A stretch of DNA of 64,000 bases from Arenicola marina (GCA_964019135.1 OZ025248.1:33659670-33723669), one strand, 5' to 3'; counted from the first letter of the stretch, positions 9,611 to 22,920 are shown. Program-made: numbers and translations. Notes: generated by a model not told the origin, from the letters alone.

Positions 9611-9732
9611 ATCCTGAGCAATATATGGTCGCCGTATGGTCCCCGTATGGTCCCCGTATGGACCCCGTATGGACCCCGTATGGACCCCGTATGGTCCCCG
9701 TATGGTCCCCGTATGGACCCCGTATCAACAAA
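9611..9732 (+). repeat. 12-bp minisatellite ccgtatggtccc / ccgtatggaccc
   Basis: About ten copies differ mainly at one base (t or a), just downstream of C2 exon 8. Confidence 0.9.
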
Positions 9733-9812
9733 TCACTCGGAAGCATACGTGTGTGTCACGGTGGGCAGGGAGATGGGGGGGGGGGGGGCTGGACGGGGTG
9801 GGGAGGGTGAGT

Positions 9813-9818
9813 AATAAA
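9813..9818 (+). promoter_or_regulatory. AATAAA, possible poly(A) signal of the C2 gene
   Basis: It lies about 200 bp after the stop reached if exon 8 is read through its donor (9615-9617). There is no clear GT-rich element downstream. It is weak support for a transcript end. Confidence 0.25.
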
Positions 9819-9839
9819 TCCGTCCGCGTATGCGCGCAC

Positions 9840-10920
9840 TGACGGACGAACAGCTCAGACAAGGAGCGGGGTGTGAAGATCAGGACAGCAGGGAATTATA
9901 GTGAGTTAATTACCTTCACCTCAATGACTGCATAACGTGCATGTGAGAGATATCAATGGAGGCTGATATGTTAGTGGCAGTATGCAGTCATTTACTCAAC
10001 TGCGTTATCGATGGATAAAACATAAATGTCGCCTGTGTTTCTCCGTAAGGAACCATTTAACGTAGCAGTACGATTGCAACGAATTACCACGACGATATGT
10101 ATCAAATACCCATTGAAGTTATACACTTAAATGCGGATTTTAAATAATTAGTTTTGTCGGTATTCGCCAGATCGCGCCACTAGTAACCCACGCGCTCACA
10201 CGGTGGCGCAATGACTGAGCGGCTATTTTACTCGCTAGATGGCGTTACTGAAATGGACTGAAGCTAATGCTGCAGCAAAGCACATGGCTGAAAACCGGCA
10301 TCCCTCATTGATATACTGTACATAAGAGAAACAACTCTCAAGCCCTGTGCGGGGTTCACCGGTTTCATTGCTACAAGTGGACGCACCGCGTATAGTTTGA
10401 TGAATGGAGCACTCTTATCCCATTGACCTCGTCTTGGCTACATTTCCGTTGAGGAAACGATTTTTCTCTTGTTTTATTAATGTTTAGGGCTCAATTCACA
10501 TCTTGTGACTGTGAGAGATCTTGCCACAGTAGTCATGCTTGGTTAACAGTGGACTCTAATGGGATCTAATTACACCAATATGTGGTCATTCCATTAGTAA
10601 ATGTGAGGTGTCCAACCTGTATGTCTTTGCGAAGATGGCGTCTCTGTTCAGTGGCACAACAGCAATAATTGACAGTAAGATGATTCACAGTGACAAGAAA
10701 ATGGCATGGTCAATTTCTTAGATGCACCTCTGATGCTTCCCGGCATAACGGTGAGGGCAGAATGCGACAGGAGACAGACAGGATGTCCATCGGTGGCTTC
10801 TGGCAACACTCAGTTTTATTATATCCGTCATATACATGTCATTACAAGTACTTTACACTGTTACCTTTACATTATTTTGGCGACTATTTAACTCCTTTAC
10901 TTTCTGTCCTCTCCCTTGTT
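9840..10920. other. Unassigned sequence
   Basis: Ordinary-complexity DNA with no supported gene. A possible exon near 9854 was considered and not accepted. Confidence 0.5.
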
Positions 10921-11210
10921 CTGTTTCTGTTCGCGTTTCGGCCAACTGACGGTCAGTTGATAACGCGTTTCAGTTTTTCAAAAGAGCTCCATGAGATTAT
11001 CCATTGGTCGGAGGTTCGCGCCCCCATGTGCAAATCTCCATCATCAGACCATGTATTTTACGAGAAGACAAGGGCTTCACACCCTGGGAGTTGGCTCCTT
11101 TCTCTCTCGGTCTCCTTATTACAACCATATCAGCTGTGTCATTCGCAAAGCAAACTGCCAGGAGTTTTGCCAATGACAATAAATTCATTATAGCTAAACT
11201 GAGATTTGGT
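10921..11210 (+). repeat. 290-bp dispersed repeat, copy 1
   Basis: It begins ctgtttctgttcgcgtttcg and ends taaactgagatttggt. It is strongly similar over its length to 13310-13600, in the same orientation. Similar open frames in both copies are too short and unlike known proteins. Confidence 0.9.
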
Positions 11211-11284
11211 CTATTTTCAGATGATACGCGTCCGGAGCAAGAAAGCACGTGCGGAGGGTAAACTACGTCTGATCGATGGGATCC

Positions 11285-12965
11285 CTGTGTATTAGTTTGT
11301 AGACTGGGTCCCCGTCACAGCGGGTTCCCTGTCTATTAGGACGTGGACTTGGTCCCCGTCGCAGCGGGTTCCCTGTCAACCAGGATGCGGACTGGGTCCC
11401 CGTCACAACGGGTTCCCGGTCTACCAGAGGTGGACTGGGTCCCCGTCACAACAGGTTCCCTGTCTAGTAGGATGTGAACTGGCTCCCCGTCTCAACGGGT
11501 TTCCTGTCTACTAGGATGTGGACTGGGTCCCCGTCTCAACGGGTTCCCTGTCTACTAGGACGTGGACTGGGTCCCCGTCACAGCGGGTTCCCAGTCTACC
11601 AGGATTTGGACTCGGTCCCCGTCACAACGGGTTCCCTGTCTACCAGGATGTGGACTGGGTCCCCGTCACAACGGGTTCCCTGTCTATAAGGACGCAAACT
11701 GGGTCCCCGTCACAGCGGGTTTCCTGTCTATTAGGGCGTGGACTGGGTCGCCGTCACTGCGGGTTCCCTGTCTATTAGGATGTGGACTGAATTTCCGTCA
11801 GAACGGGTTCCCTGCTTACAGGGATGTCATAAGGGCTTCCCTATCTACTAGGACGTCAGAACGGGTTCCCGGTTTACCAAAAGACGCCAGAACGGGTTTC
11901 CTGTCTACCAGGAGGTCAGAACAGGTTCCCTGTCTACTAGGACGTCAGAAAGGGTTCCCTGTCTACCAGGACGTCAGGACGGGTTCCCTGTCTACTAGGA
12001 CGTTATAAAGGGTTCCCTGTCTACTAGGACGTAAACACTGGTTCCCTGTCTACTATGACGTCAGAACAGGTTTCCTGTCTACTGGGCGTCAGAACGGGTC
12101 CCCTGTCTACCAAGACGTAAACACTGGTTCCCTGTCTACTATGAAGTCAGAACAGGTTCCCTGTCTACTAGGACGTCAGGACGGGTTCCCTGGCTACCGG
12201 GACGTCAGAACGGGTTTCCTGTCTACTAGGACGTCAGAACGGGTTCCCTGTCTACCGGGACGTCAGAACGGGTTCCCTGTCTACCGGGACGTCAGAACGG
12301 GTTCCCTGTCTACTAGGACGTCAGAACGGGTTCCCTGTCTACCAGGACGTAAACACTGGTTCCCTGTCTACTATGACGTCAGAACAGGTTCCCTGTCTAC
12401 TAGGACGTCAGAACGGGTTCCTTGTCTACCAGGACGTCAGAACGGGTTCCCTGTCTACTAGGACGTTAGAAAAGGTTCCCTGTCTACCAGGTCGTCAGAA
12501 CGGTTCCCTGTCTACTGGGCGTCAGAACGGGTTCCCTGTCTACCAGGACGTAAACACTGGTTCCCTGTCTACTATGACGTCAGAACAGGTTCCCTGTCTA
12601 CTAGGACGTCAGAACAGGTCCCCTGTCTGCTAGGACGTCAGAACGGGTTCCCTGTCTACCGGGACGTCAGAACGGATTTCCTGTCTACTAGGACGTCAGA
12701 ACGGGTTCCCTGTCTACCAAGACGTAAACACTGGTTCCCTGTCTACTAGGACGTCAGAACGGGTTTCCTGTCTACTATGACGTCAGAACGGGTTCCCTGT
12801 CTACTGGGCGTCAGAACGGGTTTCCTGTCTACTAGGACGTCAGAATGGGTTCCCTGTCTACCAGGACGTAAACACTGGTTCCCTGTCTACTATGACGTCA
12901 GAACGGGTTCCCTGTCTACTGGGCGTCAGAACGAGTTCTCTATCTACTAGGACGTCAGCCCGGGA
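11285..12965 (+). repeat. Minisatellite with 44-bp and 29-bp related units
   Basis: The left part (about 11285-11830) uses a 44-bp unit with gtggactgggtccccgtcac and aacgggttccctgtctacc. The right part uses a 29-bp unit, acgtcagaacgggttccctg plus tctactagg. The two share cgggttccctgtctac, so the short unit looks like the long one minus 15 bp. It lies between the two 290-bp repeats. Confidence 0.95.
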
Positions 12966-13154
12966 TGCCTGTCTGCTAGGACGCGGACCGGTTCCAAGTC
13001 ACAACGGATTCGGTCTCCTTGGTTGACTGGGTTCCCTGTCTAGCAAATCGTGGACTGATTCTGTGTCATGCTGGACTTCTGACTTCCCGGATGCGATGTA
13101 GATCCCTGTTACCAAGGGCTCCCAATCAACCACTGTACAATCAATCGCAAAGTA

Positions 13155-13768
13155 CAGTAGAAACTCCACAATGTGTGACCTTGGTTAGACCGAGGGATGG
13201 ATAGATTTGTGTTCTATGCCGCCTTTGTGCAAACATGGGCTAAACTAGGCCAAATCCCGAATGTTTTCTAAATCCCTAAATCACTTCCACCTGTAACCTT
13301 TACAACCGACTGTTTCTGTTCGCCTTGCGGCCAACTGACGGGTCAGTTGATAATGCGTTTCAGTTTTTCAAAAGAGCTCCATGAGATTAACCATCGGTCG
13401 GGGGTTCGCGGCCCCATGTGCAAATCTCCATCATCAGACCATGTATTTTACGAAAAAACAAGGGGTTCACACCCTGGTAGTTGGCTCCTTTCTCTCTCGG
13501 TCTCAATATTGCCACCATATCAGCTGTGCCATTCGCAAAGCAACCTGCCAGGAGTTTTGCCAATGACAATAAATTCATTATTACTAAACTGAGATTTGGT
13601 GGATGGATAGATTTGCTTTATGTCGCCCCTGTGCACACATGGGCTTAACTAGGCCAAATTCCGAATGTTTTCTGAATCCCTAAATCACGTCCACCTGTAA
13701 CCTTGACAACCGGCCACCTGTGTAAACAGACACCGTCCCATACAACATGGTTTATAGAGGTTCTACTG
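13155..13768. mobile_element. TIR element flanked by TA, probably a non-autonomous Tc1/mariner- or pogo-like element
   Basis: The left end TA|CAGTAGAAACTCCACAA matches the inverted right end (complement CAGTAGAACCTCTATAA) followed by TA. Such CAGTAGAACC termini with TA target sites are common in Tc1/mariner relatives. Inside are two direct copies of a roughly 115-bp sequence (13195-13308 and 13601-13712, starting ggatggatagatttg) around copy 2 of the 290-bp repeat. No transposase frame was seen. Confidence 0.6.
13310..13600 (+). repeat. 290-bp dispersed repeat, copy 2
   Basis: Same sequence as 10921-11210 with scattered substitutions. This copy is nested between two 115-bp direct repeats inside the TIR element. 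Confidence 0.9.
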
Positions 13769-13789
13769 TACTTTGATACGGGTGTGAGT

Positions 13790-14130
13790 GGTAAATCGCT
13801 GATGTGTACTTAAGATGTGGTGTGATGGTCAATCACTGATATGTACTTAAGATGTAATGTGAGTGGTCAATCACTGACATGTACTTAAGATGTGGTGTGA
13901 CGGTCAATCACTGATATGAACTTAACATGTGGTGTGACATTCAATCGCTGATATGAACTTAACATGTGGTGTGACATTCAATCGCTGACATGAACTTAAC
14001 ATGTGGTGTGACATTCAATCGCTGACATAAACTTAACATGTGGTGTTCTGATCAATCACTGACATGTACTTAACATGTGGTGTAATGTTCAATCACTGAC
14101 TTAAGCCGTGGTTTGACGGTCAATCACTCT
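13790..14130 (+). repeat. 37-bp minisatellite
   Basis: About nine copies of a unit containing tcaatcgctgacatgaactt and aacatgtggtgtgacat, with the variants tcaatcactgatatgtactt and aagatgtgg. Confidence 0.9.
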
Positions 14131-14134
14131 TATG

Positions 14135-16560
14135 TTGTCGTTTCGAGGTACATTTTGCAACCAACCATTTTCTAGTTGGAAAATGTGATGTATATTTCAG
14201 GGCTTTTGCATATATTTTTCATTACTGTGTCAATCCAGCGCAGGCCGCTGGCTATTTTAATGGTTCGCTCATGTTTGTTGATGCTTACTTCTGAATCATT
14301 AGTAGTTGATCTATAATGCTTCGTGTGCGTTTAACCGTGTAAACTAAACTAAGAAGCATTTATATCATATGCTGTGGTCATTGGGCAGTGTGACATGGTC
14401 CGCTGGTTTATGTTATCTTTCGTAGTCTGTAGTTCGGATATCTGCTAAAATGATGTATTATTGGTAACCCCCCGTTGAAATGCTGGCGTATTTTAGGGAT
14501 AAAGATTACAACGTGAGTTACTGCAGCAGGGCGCGTGTTTGCACGTGGTGTATTACCTTGGAAACAGTGGTTGTCCATGCGCTTCCTTAACCAATCAGGG
14601 CGAAACTTACGAATTAGCATTTTATGGACCGAACCGCCGTCCACTGAGCTGAGAGGGGCCGCCCCGATGCCCGAATTGGTAGCCTACTAGTTGTCGACTG
14701 CCCATCTGCCGCAGTGACGTGGGTCGGCATTGCATTGCCGCAATTGGATGTTACTGTCGTGTTGCTGCGTCCGATCTGTCGCTGGCTTCTGGTGACAAAC
14801 TCCACCTCATGGGCTGTCGTCTTCTGGGCCACTAGAACAGGTCATGGTAATGCATTTCACGAGGCACATGGTGGGGGAGTGCAACATTAATTGTTCTGTT
14901 TGATATTTTGATCCTTTTTTAACATTATGAAGCTTTGCAGTCCAAGTAAATGGTTGTGTTACTTCCGAGGGGAGTCCTCTAAGTTACGGCGCTTGGTGGA
15001 GAGATTATACAAGAAAAATTTGCAATACTCAACGGGGATACAAACAGTGAACATAGTTTTTCTGGATGTGACAAATGTTCCTCTTTTTTTTAAGATGTAG
15101 GAAATATGCCATATTCGTACAACAAATGAAAGAATGCGCTTTATCTACATCATTCTCTAATGAGAGAGAAAAAACAGACTAATTAGATACTCATCCGGGT
15201 GTTATAGTATTACATGTTTGCCTGGCTTAAAATTCCATTGCATAATGTCTTCCAGAGAAAAGTCTCCTTCATGTTGTGGTAAGAGGACCCTTGGTCACTC
15301 CCGACTCTCAGTATTAACAATCGGTGTCACTCGGTGCCAGTATTCCCCGCTACTCCTCCCACGCACTCAGTTTATCAGTGTATTATGTATTTTCGATCGG
15401 TGTATTAAAATTTTTTGCATCGGTGTATCGTGACGTCTGTGTTATATTAATCGCGAGGTTTGAATCTGTGGTTTATGTCTGAGGTATATTCCCAATATAG
15501 AGGGAGCTGGTGCTCTACCAGCCGATATAACTTGACAGTGACACTTGCATCTCACCCGTCAGGCAAAGTTGCCTGCAATATTATGAAAAGGAATAGTGCC
15601 TTCTTACAGACACTGATAAATTCCTCCCGCTAAAGCACGCTGGCCAGAACAGACTGTGTAGTGAAAAATAGTACAGTCTGTACGATCTGTTTATATAATA
15701 CGTACAATATGTATATGTTTACGGAATATTTTTAGGTGTGACAAATAAATCGTGTGTTTTGAAGTCGTCGTCTTTCCCGTTTAGTACGCTTGTATGGCTG
15801 GGTAGTTCTTTATGACGACTCGCCGGAGTTCCATGGTCACGTGGTACATCCCGTGACGTCACTGTCAACATGTCGTATGTACTTACTGACCTTCATCACT
15901 TGTTTTACATAATAACGTAGTTTTGTCTAGGTCAGAATTCTTGTGTGGATGTATTTCGACCTCTGGGTACGACAACAACAATGGAATGGTGTCGCTGAAG
16001 AATGATCTGACCTGAAATTCATGTTCTTTTCTAACAACATCTGATATGTTTGCGGATCAATATATATATACCCCCGCCCCCTCGCCCCCTCGCCCCCTCC
16101 TGCCTATCTGACTGTACGGCCATCCGTGGCAACCGAATGAAGTCCAGGTCGGGAATAGCACAAGAAATAAGAATACAAGTGCCGTAGGGGGGATGAAGTG
16201 CGGGGTGGGGTGATGGAGGGGGGGGGGGGTCTTGCGAAAGTGTCATGGTTGGCATCCTCCGTCTTCGATAGATGATGGATTTGCAGCTTGGTCTTGGTTT
16301 ACGTAATATGATTTGCCTCGCTGCACTTGCGCTTATGACTGAACAATCGTATCTGTTGACCGACAGAGGTTACCGCAGGCGTCGCATCGATGACCTGTCG
16401 ATAGGTTTTGGTTAGTACTCGTTGGACGCCCAGATTGAAACTGTCAGCAGATCTCGCTTGTACGAACTCTTGGAGTCTATTGGCTGCCTCCGCAGACTAC
16501 TTAACCTTATTCGCTCCTTTCATGAACACTCGTTCAGTACAGTACAGTTCGATGGATCTA
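14135..16560. other. Unassigned sequence
   Basis: No gene supported. Only C-rich (near 16070-16105) and G-rich (near 16217-16232) tracts stand out. Confidence 0.5.
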
Positions 16561-16564
16561 CGTA

Positions 16565-18875
16565 CGATAGCTTACATGAGAAGGTCTTACGTGAGAGGGT
16601 CTTAAGGTCTTAAATGAGGGATTCTTACATGAGGGGGTCTTACATGAGGCGGTCTTACATGAGGGATTCTTACATGGGGGGGGGGGTCTTACATGAGGCG
16701 GTCTTACATGAGGGGGTCTTACGTGAGAAGGTCTTACATGGGGGATTCTTACATGGGGGATTCTTACATGAGGGAGTCTTACATGAGGAGGTCTTACACG
16801 AGGGGGTCTTACATGAGGAGGTCTTACATGATGAGGTCTTACATGAGAGGGTCTTACATCAGGGTCTTACATGAGGAAGTCTTACATGAGAGGGTCTTAC
16901 ATGAGGGTCTTGTATGAGGAGGTCTTACATGAGGGGGTCTTACATGAGGTCTTACACGAGGAGGTCTTACATGAGGGTCTTACATGAGAAGGTCTTACAT
17001 GAGAGGGTCTTACATGAGAAGGTCTTACATGAGGAGGTCTTGCATGAGGAGGTCTTACGTGAGAAGGTCTTACATGAGGACTTACTTGAGGTCTTGCATG
17101 AGGAGGGCTTACGTGAGGAGGTCTTACATGATGAGGTCTTGCATGAGGTGGTCTTACAAGAGGTGGTCTTACATGAGGGTCTTACATGAGAAGACCTTAC
17201 ATGAGGAGGTTCTGTATGAGGAGGTCTTGCATGAAAGGGGCTTGCTTGAAAGGGTCTTACATAAGAGGGTCTTACATGAGGGGGTCTTACATGAGGAGGT
17301 AGTACGTGAGAAGGTCTTACATGAGGTCTTACATGAGGAGGTCTTGCATGAGGTGGTCTTACATGAGAGCGTCTTACATGAGGTGGTCTTACATGAGAGG
17401 GTCTTACATGAGGGTCTTACATGAGGAGGTCTTACATGAGGGGGTCTTGCATGAGGGTCTTACATGAGGAGGTCTTGCATGAGGAGGTCTTACATGAGGT
17501 GGTCTTACATGAGGGTCTTACATGAGGAGGTCTTGCATGAGGTGGTCTTACATGAGAGCGTCTTACATGAGAAGGTCTTACATGAGGAGGTCTTATATGA
17601 AAAGGTCTTACATGAGGGATTCTTGCATGAGGCAGTTTAACACGAGAGGGTCTTACATGAGGAGGTCTTACATGAGGAGTTATTGCTTGAGGGTCTTACA
17701 TGAGGAGGTCTTACGCGAGGAGGTCTTACATGAGGGGGTCTTACATGAGGTCTTACATGAGGTCTTACATGAGAGGGTCTTACATGAGGGTCTTACATGA
17801 GGTCTTACATGAGAGGGTCTTACATGAAGGTCTTACATGAGGAGGTCTTACATGAGGAGGTCTTACATAAGAGGGTCTTACATAAGGGTCTTACATGAGG
17901 TCTTACATGAGAGGGTCTTACATGAGGTCTTACATGAGGAGGTCTTGCATGAGGAGGTCTTACGTGAGGAGGTCTTACATGAGGACTTACATGAGGAGGT
18001 TTTGCATGAGGAGGTCTTACGTGAGGAGGTCTGACATGAGAAGGTCTTACATGAGGAGGTCTAATATGAAAAGGTCTTACATGAGGGATTCTTACATGAG
18101 GCAGTCTTACATGAGAGGGTCTTACATGAGGGGGGTTTTACATGAGGAGGTCTTACATGAGGAGGTCTTACATGAGGTCTTACATGAGGAGGTCTTGCAT
18201 GAGGAGGTCTTACGTGAGGAGGTCTTACATGAGGACTTACATGAGGAGGTTTTGCATGAGGAGGTCTTACGTGAGGAGGTCTGACATGAGAAGGTCTTAC
18301 ATGAGGAGGTCTAATATGAAAAGGTCTTACATGAGGGATTCTTACATGAGGCAGTCTTACATGAGAGGGTCTTACATGAGGGGGGTTTTACATGAGGAGG
18401 TCTTACATGAGGAGGTCTTACATGAGGAGGTCTTACGTTAGGAGGTCTTACATGAGGAGGTCTTGCATGAGGTGGTCTTACATGAGAGGGTCTTACATGA
18501 GGATGTCTTACATGAGGAGGTCTTACATGAGGAGGTCTTACATGAGGATGTCTTACATGAGGAGGTCTTACATGAGGAGGTCTTACATGAGGATGTCTTA
18601 CATGAGGAGGTCTTACATGAGGATGTCTTACATGAGAGGGTCTTACATGAGGGTCTTACATGAGGGTCTTACATGAGGTGCTCTTACATGAGAGGGTCTT
18701 ACATGAGGAGATCTTACACGAGGAGGTTTTGCATGTGGAGGTCTTACATGAAAGGGTCTTACAAGGGGTCTTACATGAAGAGGTCTTACATGAGAGGGTC
18801 TTACATGAGGGTCTTACATGAGGAGGTCTTACATGAGAGGGTCTTACATGAGGAGGTCTTACATGAGGAGGTCTT
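16565..18875 (+). repeat. 15-bp minisatellite gaggaggtcttacat, about 2.3 kb
   Basis: About 150 units of 15 bp with 12-13 bp variants (catgagggtctta). Frames read as MRRSY or HEEVL pentapeptides. Positions 17921-18165 recur without visible change at 18171-18415 (offset 250), a recent block duplication. No gene is inferred. Confidence 0.95.
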
Positions 18876-18879
18876 CTAG

Positions 18880-20830
18880 GAAAAGTCTGACTTGCTCAGC
18901 CCCAAACTCATCAGTCGCATTCGGATAACTCGCACGTCACACACGCGGCATAGCCAGCCACCCCAGTCCGCTCACGGGGTGTGTGGCTGTAGCGTGGTTC
19001 CGCGGCCCCACCTTCGCGTGTATACTTGTAGCAGCTTAGGTTTTCTGAGATTGGGGCTTGTAGAATGGGAGACGAGCAAAAGACCGACGGGTAAGCAAGC
19101 GACCGGCTATATTAGCAAGCGACTCGATTTTCTAAACCAGAATTATACGCTTTTAAATAATAAAATCGGACCTTCATTTCATGGAATGTGTTCTCAAACA
19201 GAATAATTTGGTGCCGCTTGGGAGAACTATTTCATCTCCCGGATATGTCTTACCCGGTGATTATAACGTCGTTAATCAAACAGTAAGTAGTTCGGAAGAG
19301 CGCGGAGGAAGCGGCGGCAGTTTAATGTGAATTTTATGTTTAACTTCATCGTGCCTATCGATCACACTATCTGGCAATACCTATATTATACCCGCCTTTA
19401 AATAAAAAAATACTTATATTGCTGCCGTAGAGACATTTATAACATTTGGGCGTGGAACCAGCCAGCCCAATTCTAGTGTAGACTCCCCAACTGGGGTTCT
19501 CGATTAGTAAAGTGCTGCCACCTTGTTGGGTCTCTTGGACACAGAGCCATTGTCATGTCTAAGAGCCCCTTGCTTAAATGAGGAAGATATGGAAGGCCTT
19601 TGTCTGTTTTTGTCTGTGCGATGTTGACTCACGTAGAAAGACACACAAGATGCATGAGCTCTTATGTTAAACCGGGGGCAGGTAGTAATCCGTTATTCAC
19701 ATATTATTTTTCAAATATTACAGAACAAATGTGAGTCTTGTTGCTTTTTTAATTAGGGATCGCCTTTGGAAGTTGCTGAGTGCTCTACCGGTCGATTCTT
19801 ATAGCTAGTAACCGTTACTTCACTGACCGTTGTCTATAAAAAAAAAACGCCTCTATATTAATTCGAACAAAATGGTTGTCGTTTGTGCATGGGTGAAGTG
19901 TTAACCTCCGACAGATGTCCCAGGGTTAGGAGGGGGGAGGGGGGGGGGGGAGTCGAGGCCGGGACCCACTGTCAGCAGGTTGAGACATCCACAGAGGAAC
20001 TATTAACGATTACTTTATTAACCTCTGCGCTATAACCCTCTGGCTATAAGACCAAAGAGACTACTGGTTTGTGGCGCCATCGTCTAACCTGTACCAGGTT
20101 TTATGGCAGGGAGTTACAGAGGTCCTCGTCAGTTTTATATCAATAAAGTTATCCTACAAAAGGGCCCCTTTTTCTCCCACCCTGCGAAAAGCCAGTTGTG
20201 TCTCACCCCTTGTCTTTTATCTCACCTTTTAGCCCCCCCCCCCCTGCCCCCCCCCCCCTACAACTGTACCGAATAGTTAGCTCATCCACACCAATCTGGT
20301 CGCCCGTTTAATTTGTCAAAATATAAAACTTGTTTGATCGATTACTTTAATAGTTTACATTACCCACCAGCACGGTGATCTGAGGCCATCAGCTATTGTC
20401 ACTCTGCCATCATGGCACTATTCACCTGAAGCGGATAAATACGTTTTGTAATAACTTTATAGACGCGGTCCGATAATAAAAACATTGGCGTTCGTTTTGG
20501 TTTGTCCATTCATCATACTCGCCTTCATAGGAGAGAAAAAACGCCGGCACAATTTGATGTTTGTTGCCAAGTTTAAAGAGCAGCTGAAATTTAGGAATAA
20601 CTGCCTGCCAAGCAACATATGAAGTCTGCCGCTATATGATGTCATGTGGGGAAGATCGGACGATGCTGTGCGGTGTTATTTTGTGGAGATCGACGGATTG
20701 CCATATGGTGTTAAGTTTTGAAGACCGCCTAACTGCGCTATGCTGTGACATAGTCAGATTCCGCATGAAAACTGTCTTATCACGATGCCTTATTAACCTC
20801 ACATGTTTGCGCATTCGCCTTTTGATACAC
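18880..20830. other. Unassigned sequence
   Basis: No gene supported. There is a G-rich tract near 19929-19950 and C tracts near 20237-20265. Confidence 0.5.
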
Positions 20831-20839
20831 GTATATAAG

Positions 20840-21065
20840 GGGTCTGGAAGTGGGGGGGGGGGGGGAGTCCAGTGTCCAGTGTCGATTTTTCAAAATTCTC
20901 AGTGTCGAATGTCGATTTTTCTCGACGTTCCGTGTTCAGTTCTGTTCAAAAATCTGTGTCGATGTCGCTTTTTCAAATCCCCAGTGTCGGAATTTGGGGG
21001 TCAATATCGAAAGTCTATGGTTCAAATATGGCGCTGTCGCGTGTCGCCGATTACCCCTTCCAGCC
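20840..21065 (+). repeat. Dispersed repeat rich in cagtgtcgatttttc, copy 1
   Basis: It shares a long colinear similarity with 26400-26612, including cagtgtcggaatttgggggt and tctgtgtcgatgtcgctttt. It has an internal loose periodicity of cagtgtcg words. It starts with ggggtctggaag in both copies and is of unknown class. Confidence 0.75.
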
Positions 21066-22917
21066 CCCCATACATAGGACGGCGAATATAGTCCCATTAG
21101 GTATGCCAGGAGAAATACATGGATAGTATTGTCCCATGATCAAGAGGCCAATCAACAACTTTATGGATCACCGTTTGTGGCAGGTAGCACAGTTTTCCAA
21201 TTTGCATATTGAATTACACATGGAGCCAACAATGGTAGAATGTATGATCTACTGGGGTTGCCATGAGCTTATATTAATGACCCGTTATTTCCACACTGTG
21301 CTTAATTCACTGTCCAGTGTCTGTTCATGTACTTGTACACTATCATAAATGGAGTCCAAGTCAAGAGTTAAGACTGCCGACCGCAATAAGGTCATAACAA
21401 GGTCAGTGTATTTGTTATAATGATCGTGCAAGTTTTATTTGAACCCCGCCGTTCATCATAGCGAGAGTTCTTGTGTTGTTGTCACGGTAACAAGGCACAT
21501 ATATAGTTTGGAGTGTTCTGGTGTTGCCAGGTGATATCCCTCCACCCCCGCCCTTACAGCCCCAGATACCGCCCTCTGTCCACGTCTGTCTGTGTGTCTG
21601 TCTCTATATGACTGTTCGGGGCCACGGCTACGGGGCCACCACTTCCTCTTCCCCCTCCCCCTCCCCTTCATCCCGACACGCCCCCACCCCCCGCGTTCCT
21701 TCCCGCCCTATCCCCAGGACTACCGCCGCCAGTTTCCAGTTTCCTTTGCTTTAAAGTGCACTTGGGTGGCGGGAACCAAATATCCTTTGAACATGGCGGT
21801 AGAAACATACCGCCAACGCCAGCCGCTAGAGGGGGCGTTGCTCCACCCACCTCGAGTCTCTCCTCATCCATTACTATAGGAGCTGGCAGACTACGTGGTG
21901 GGGCGGATAGGTAGGGGAGGAGGGGGGGGGGTGGACCGTGGGCCAGGCAGTCACAAAGGGGGTTGGGGAGGGCAGCGGCAGAGCGGGGGTCGGAGTCGGG
22001 GGGGGGGGGGGCAGCCTCCAAAATAACAAAACCAAAATATTTAGCTTTTGCCTAGAGCCCAACACGATACTATCTGATTAGGACGGAGACACAGAGTCTC
22101 CTCAAAATCGTTTCTGACATAGTACGTCAAACCGGCATCAAACTTTCATCAGCGATTGCCATTCTGATAATATGTATTCGCGGATCGAAAAAGAAAAAAC
22201 ACTCCAGCAATACGCCCTCCAGGGAGGTAGAGGCGAAAAAACTCACCGGTGTACAGTTCGAGTTGAAAGGATTGCGCGAGCGTTTATCCCCAGCAAGTCT
22301 GGCCTGTAATTTTCATATCTCCGCTCTAGAGACTTTGTAAGCGCGGAGCAAAGAGTTATGACAAGGTATACTGGCGCGGCCCTTCTTGAACCACTCTCTC
22401 CCCGCGCTACCCCCTCCTCCCCCCCCCACCCTGCCCGAGTCACGTGACCGGCTGGTAGACGCGCCAACAGCCCGAGGCAGCAATTAGTCTCATCCGGGTC
22501 TTTGCGAGCAGGAACCAATCGCACGGACAGAACATCGGTCTCGGGAGCTGCGTTTACCTCGCGAGTTTTATCCGAAAGAAATATTTGCAGACTTGAGAAA
22601 ATGTCCGGGCAATTTGGGACGCGCCGTAGCTATCATATCAAGACGGAGTTGTATTATAAAACAATTCGCGCAACGTTTAGACCCCATCAAAACAATGCTT
22701 GCTCCAAAAGGACAAGGTTAAAATGTGCAAAAACACTAACTAAAAGGAGTTGATTTCAATGCAATTTTCTGCGGAACTGGTACGGGTAGGTACCGTAACG
22801 GTAAAAATGACGATCTTTGTACTAGGTCATCAAATTGTGTATGGATACTGCTGTCATTTGTCCTGTGCATTCTACGAAATATATGAAAGTAGAGAGAACA
22901 ATGCTGTAGGAGCATTC

Positions 22918-22920
<3 letters not shown>
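21066..22920. other. Unassigned sequence
   Basis: No gene supported. Several long G tracts (21918-21930, 21999-22012) and C-rich stretches (21530-21720) dominate. Confidence 0.5.

Noticed and set aside
9854..9950. Possible last C2 exon reading SDKERGVKIRTAGNYS to a stop
   Set aside because: The preceding acceptor lacks a pyrimidine tract, and the phase does not match exon 8, which ends in phase 0. It would need another exon between.
16565..18875. Multiple MRRSY- or HEEVL-repeat proteins
   Set aside because: They come from the 15-bp unit gaggaggtcttacat; frames start and stop only where units change length.
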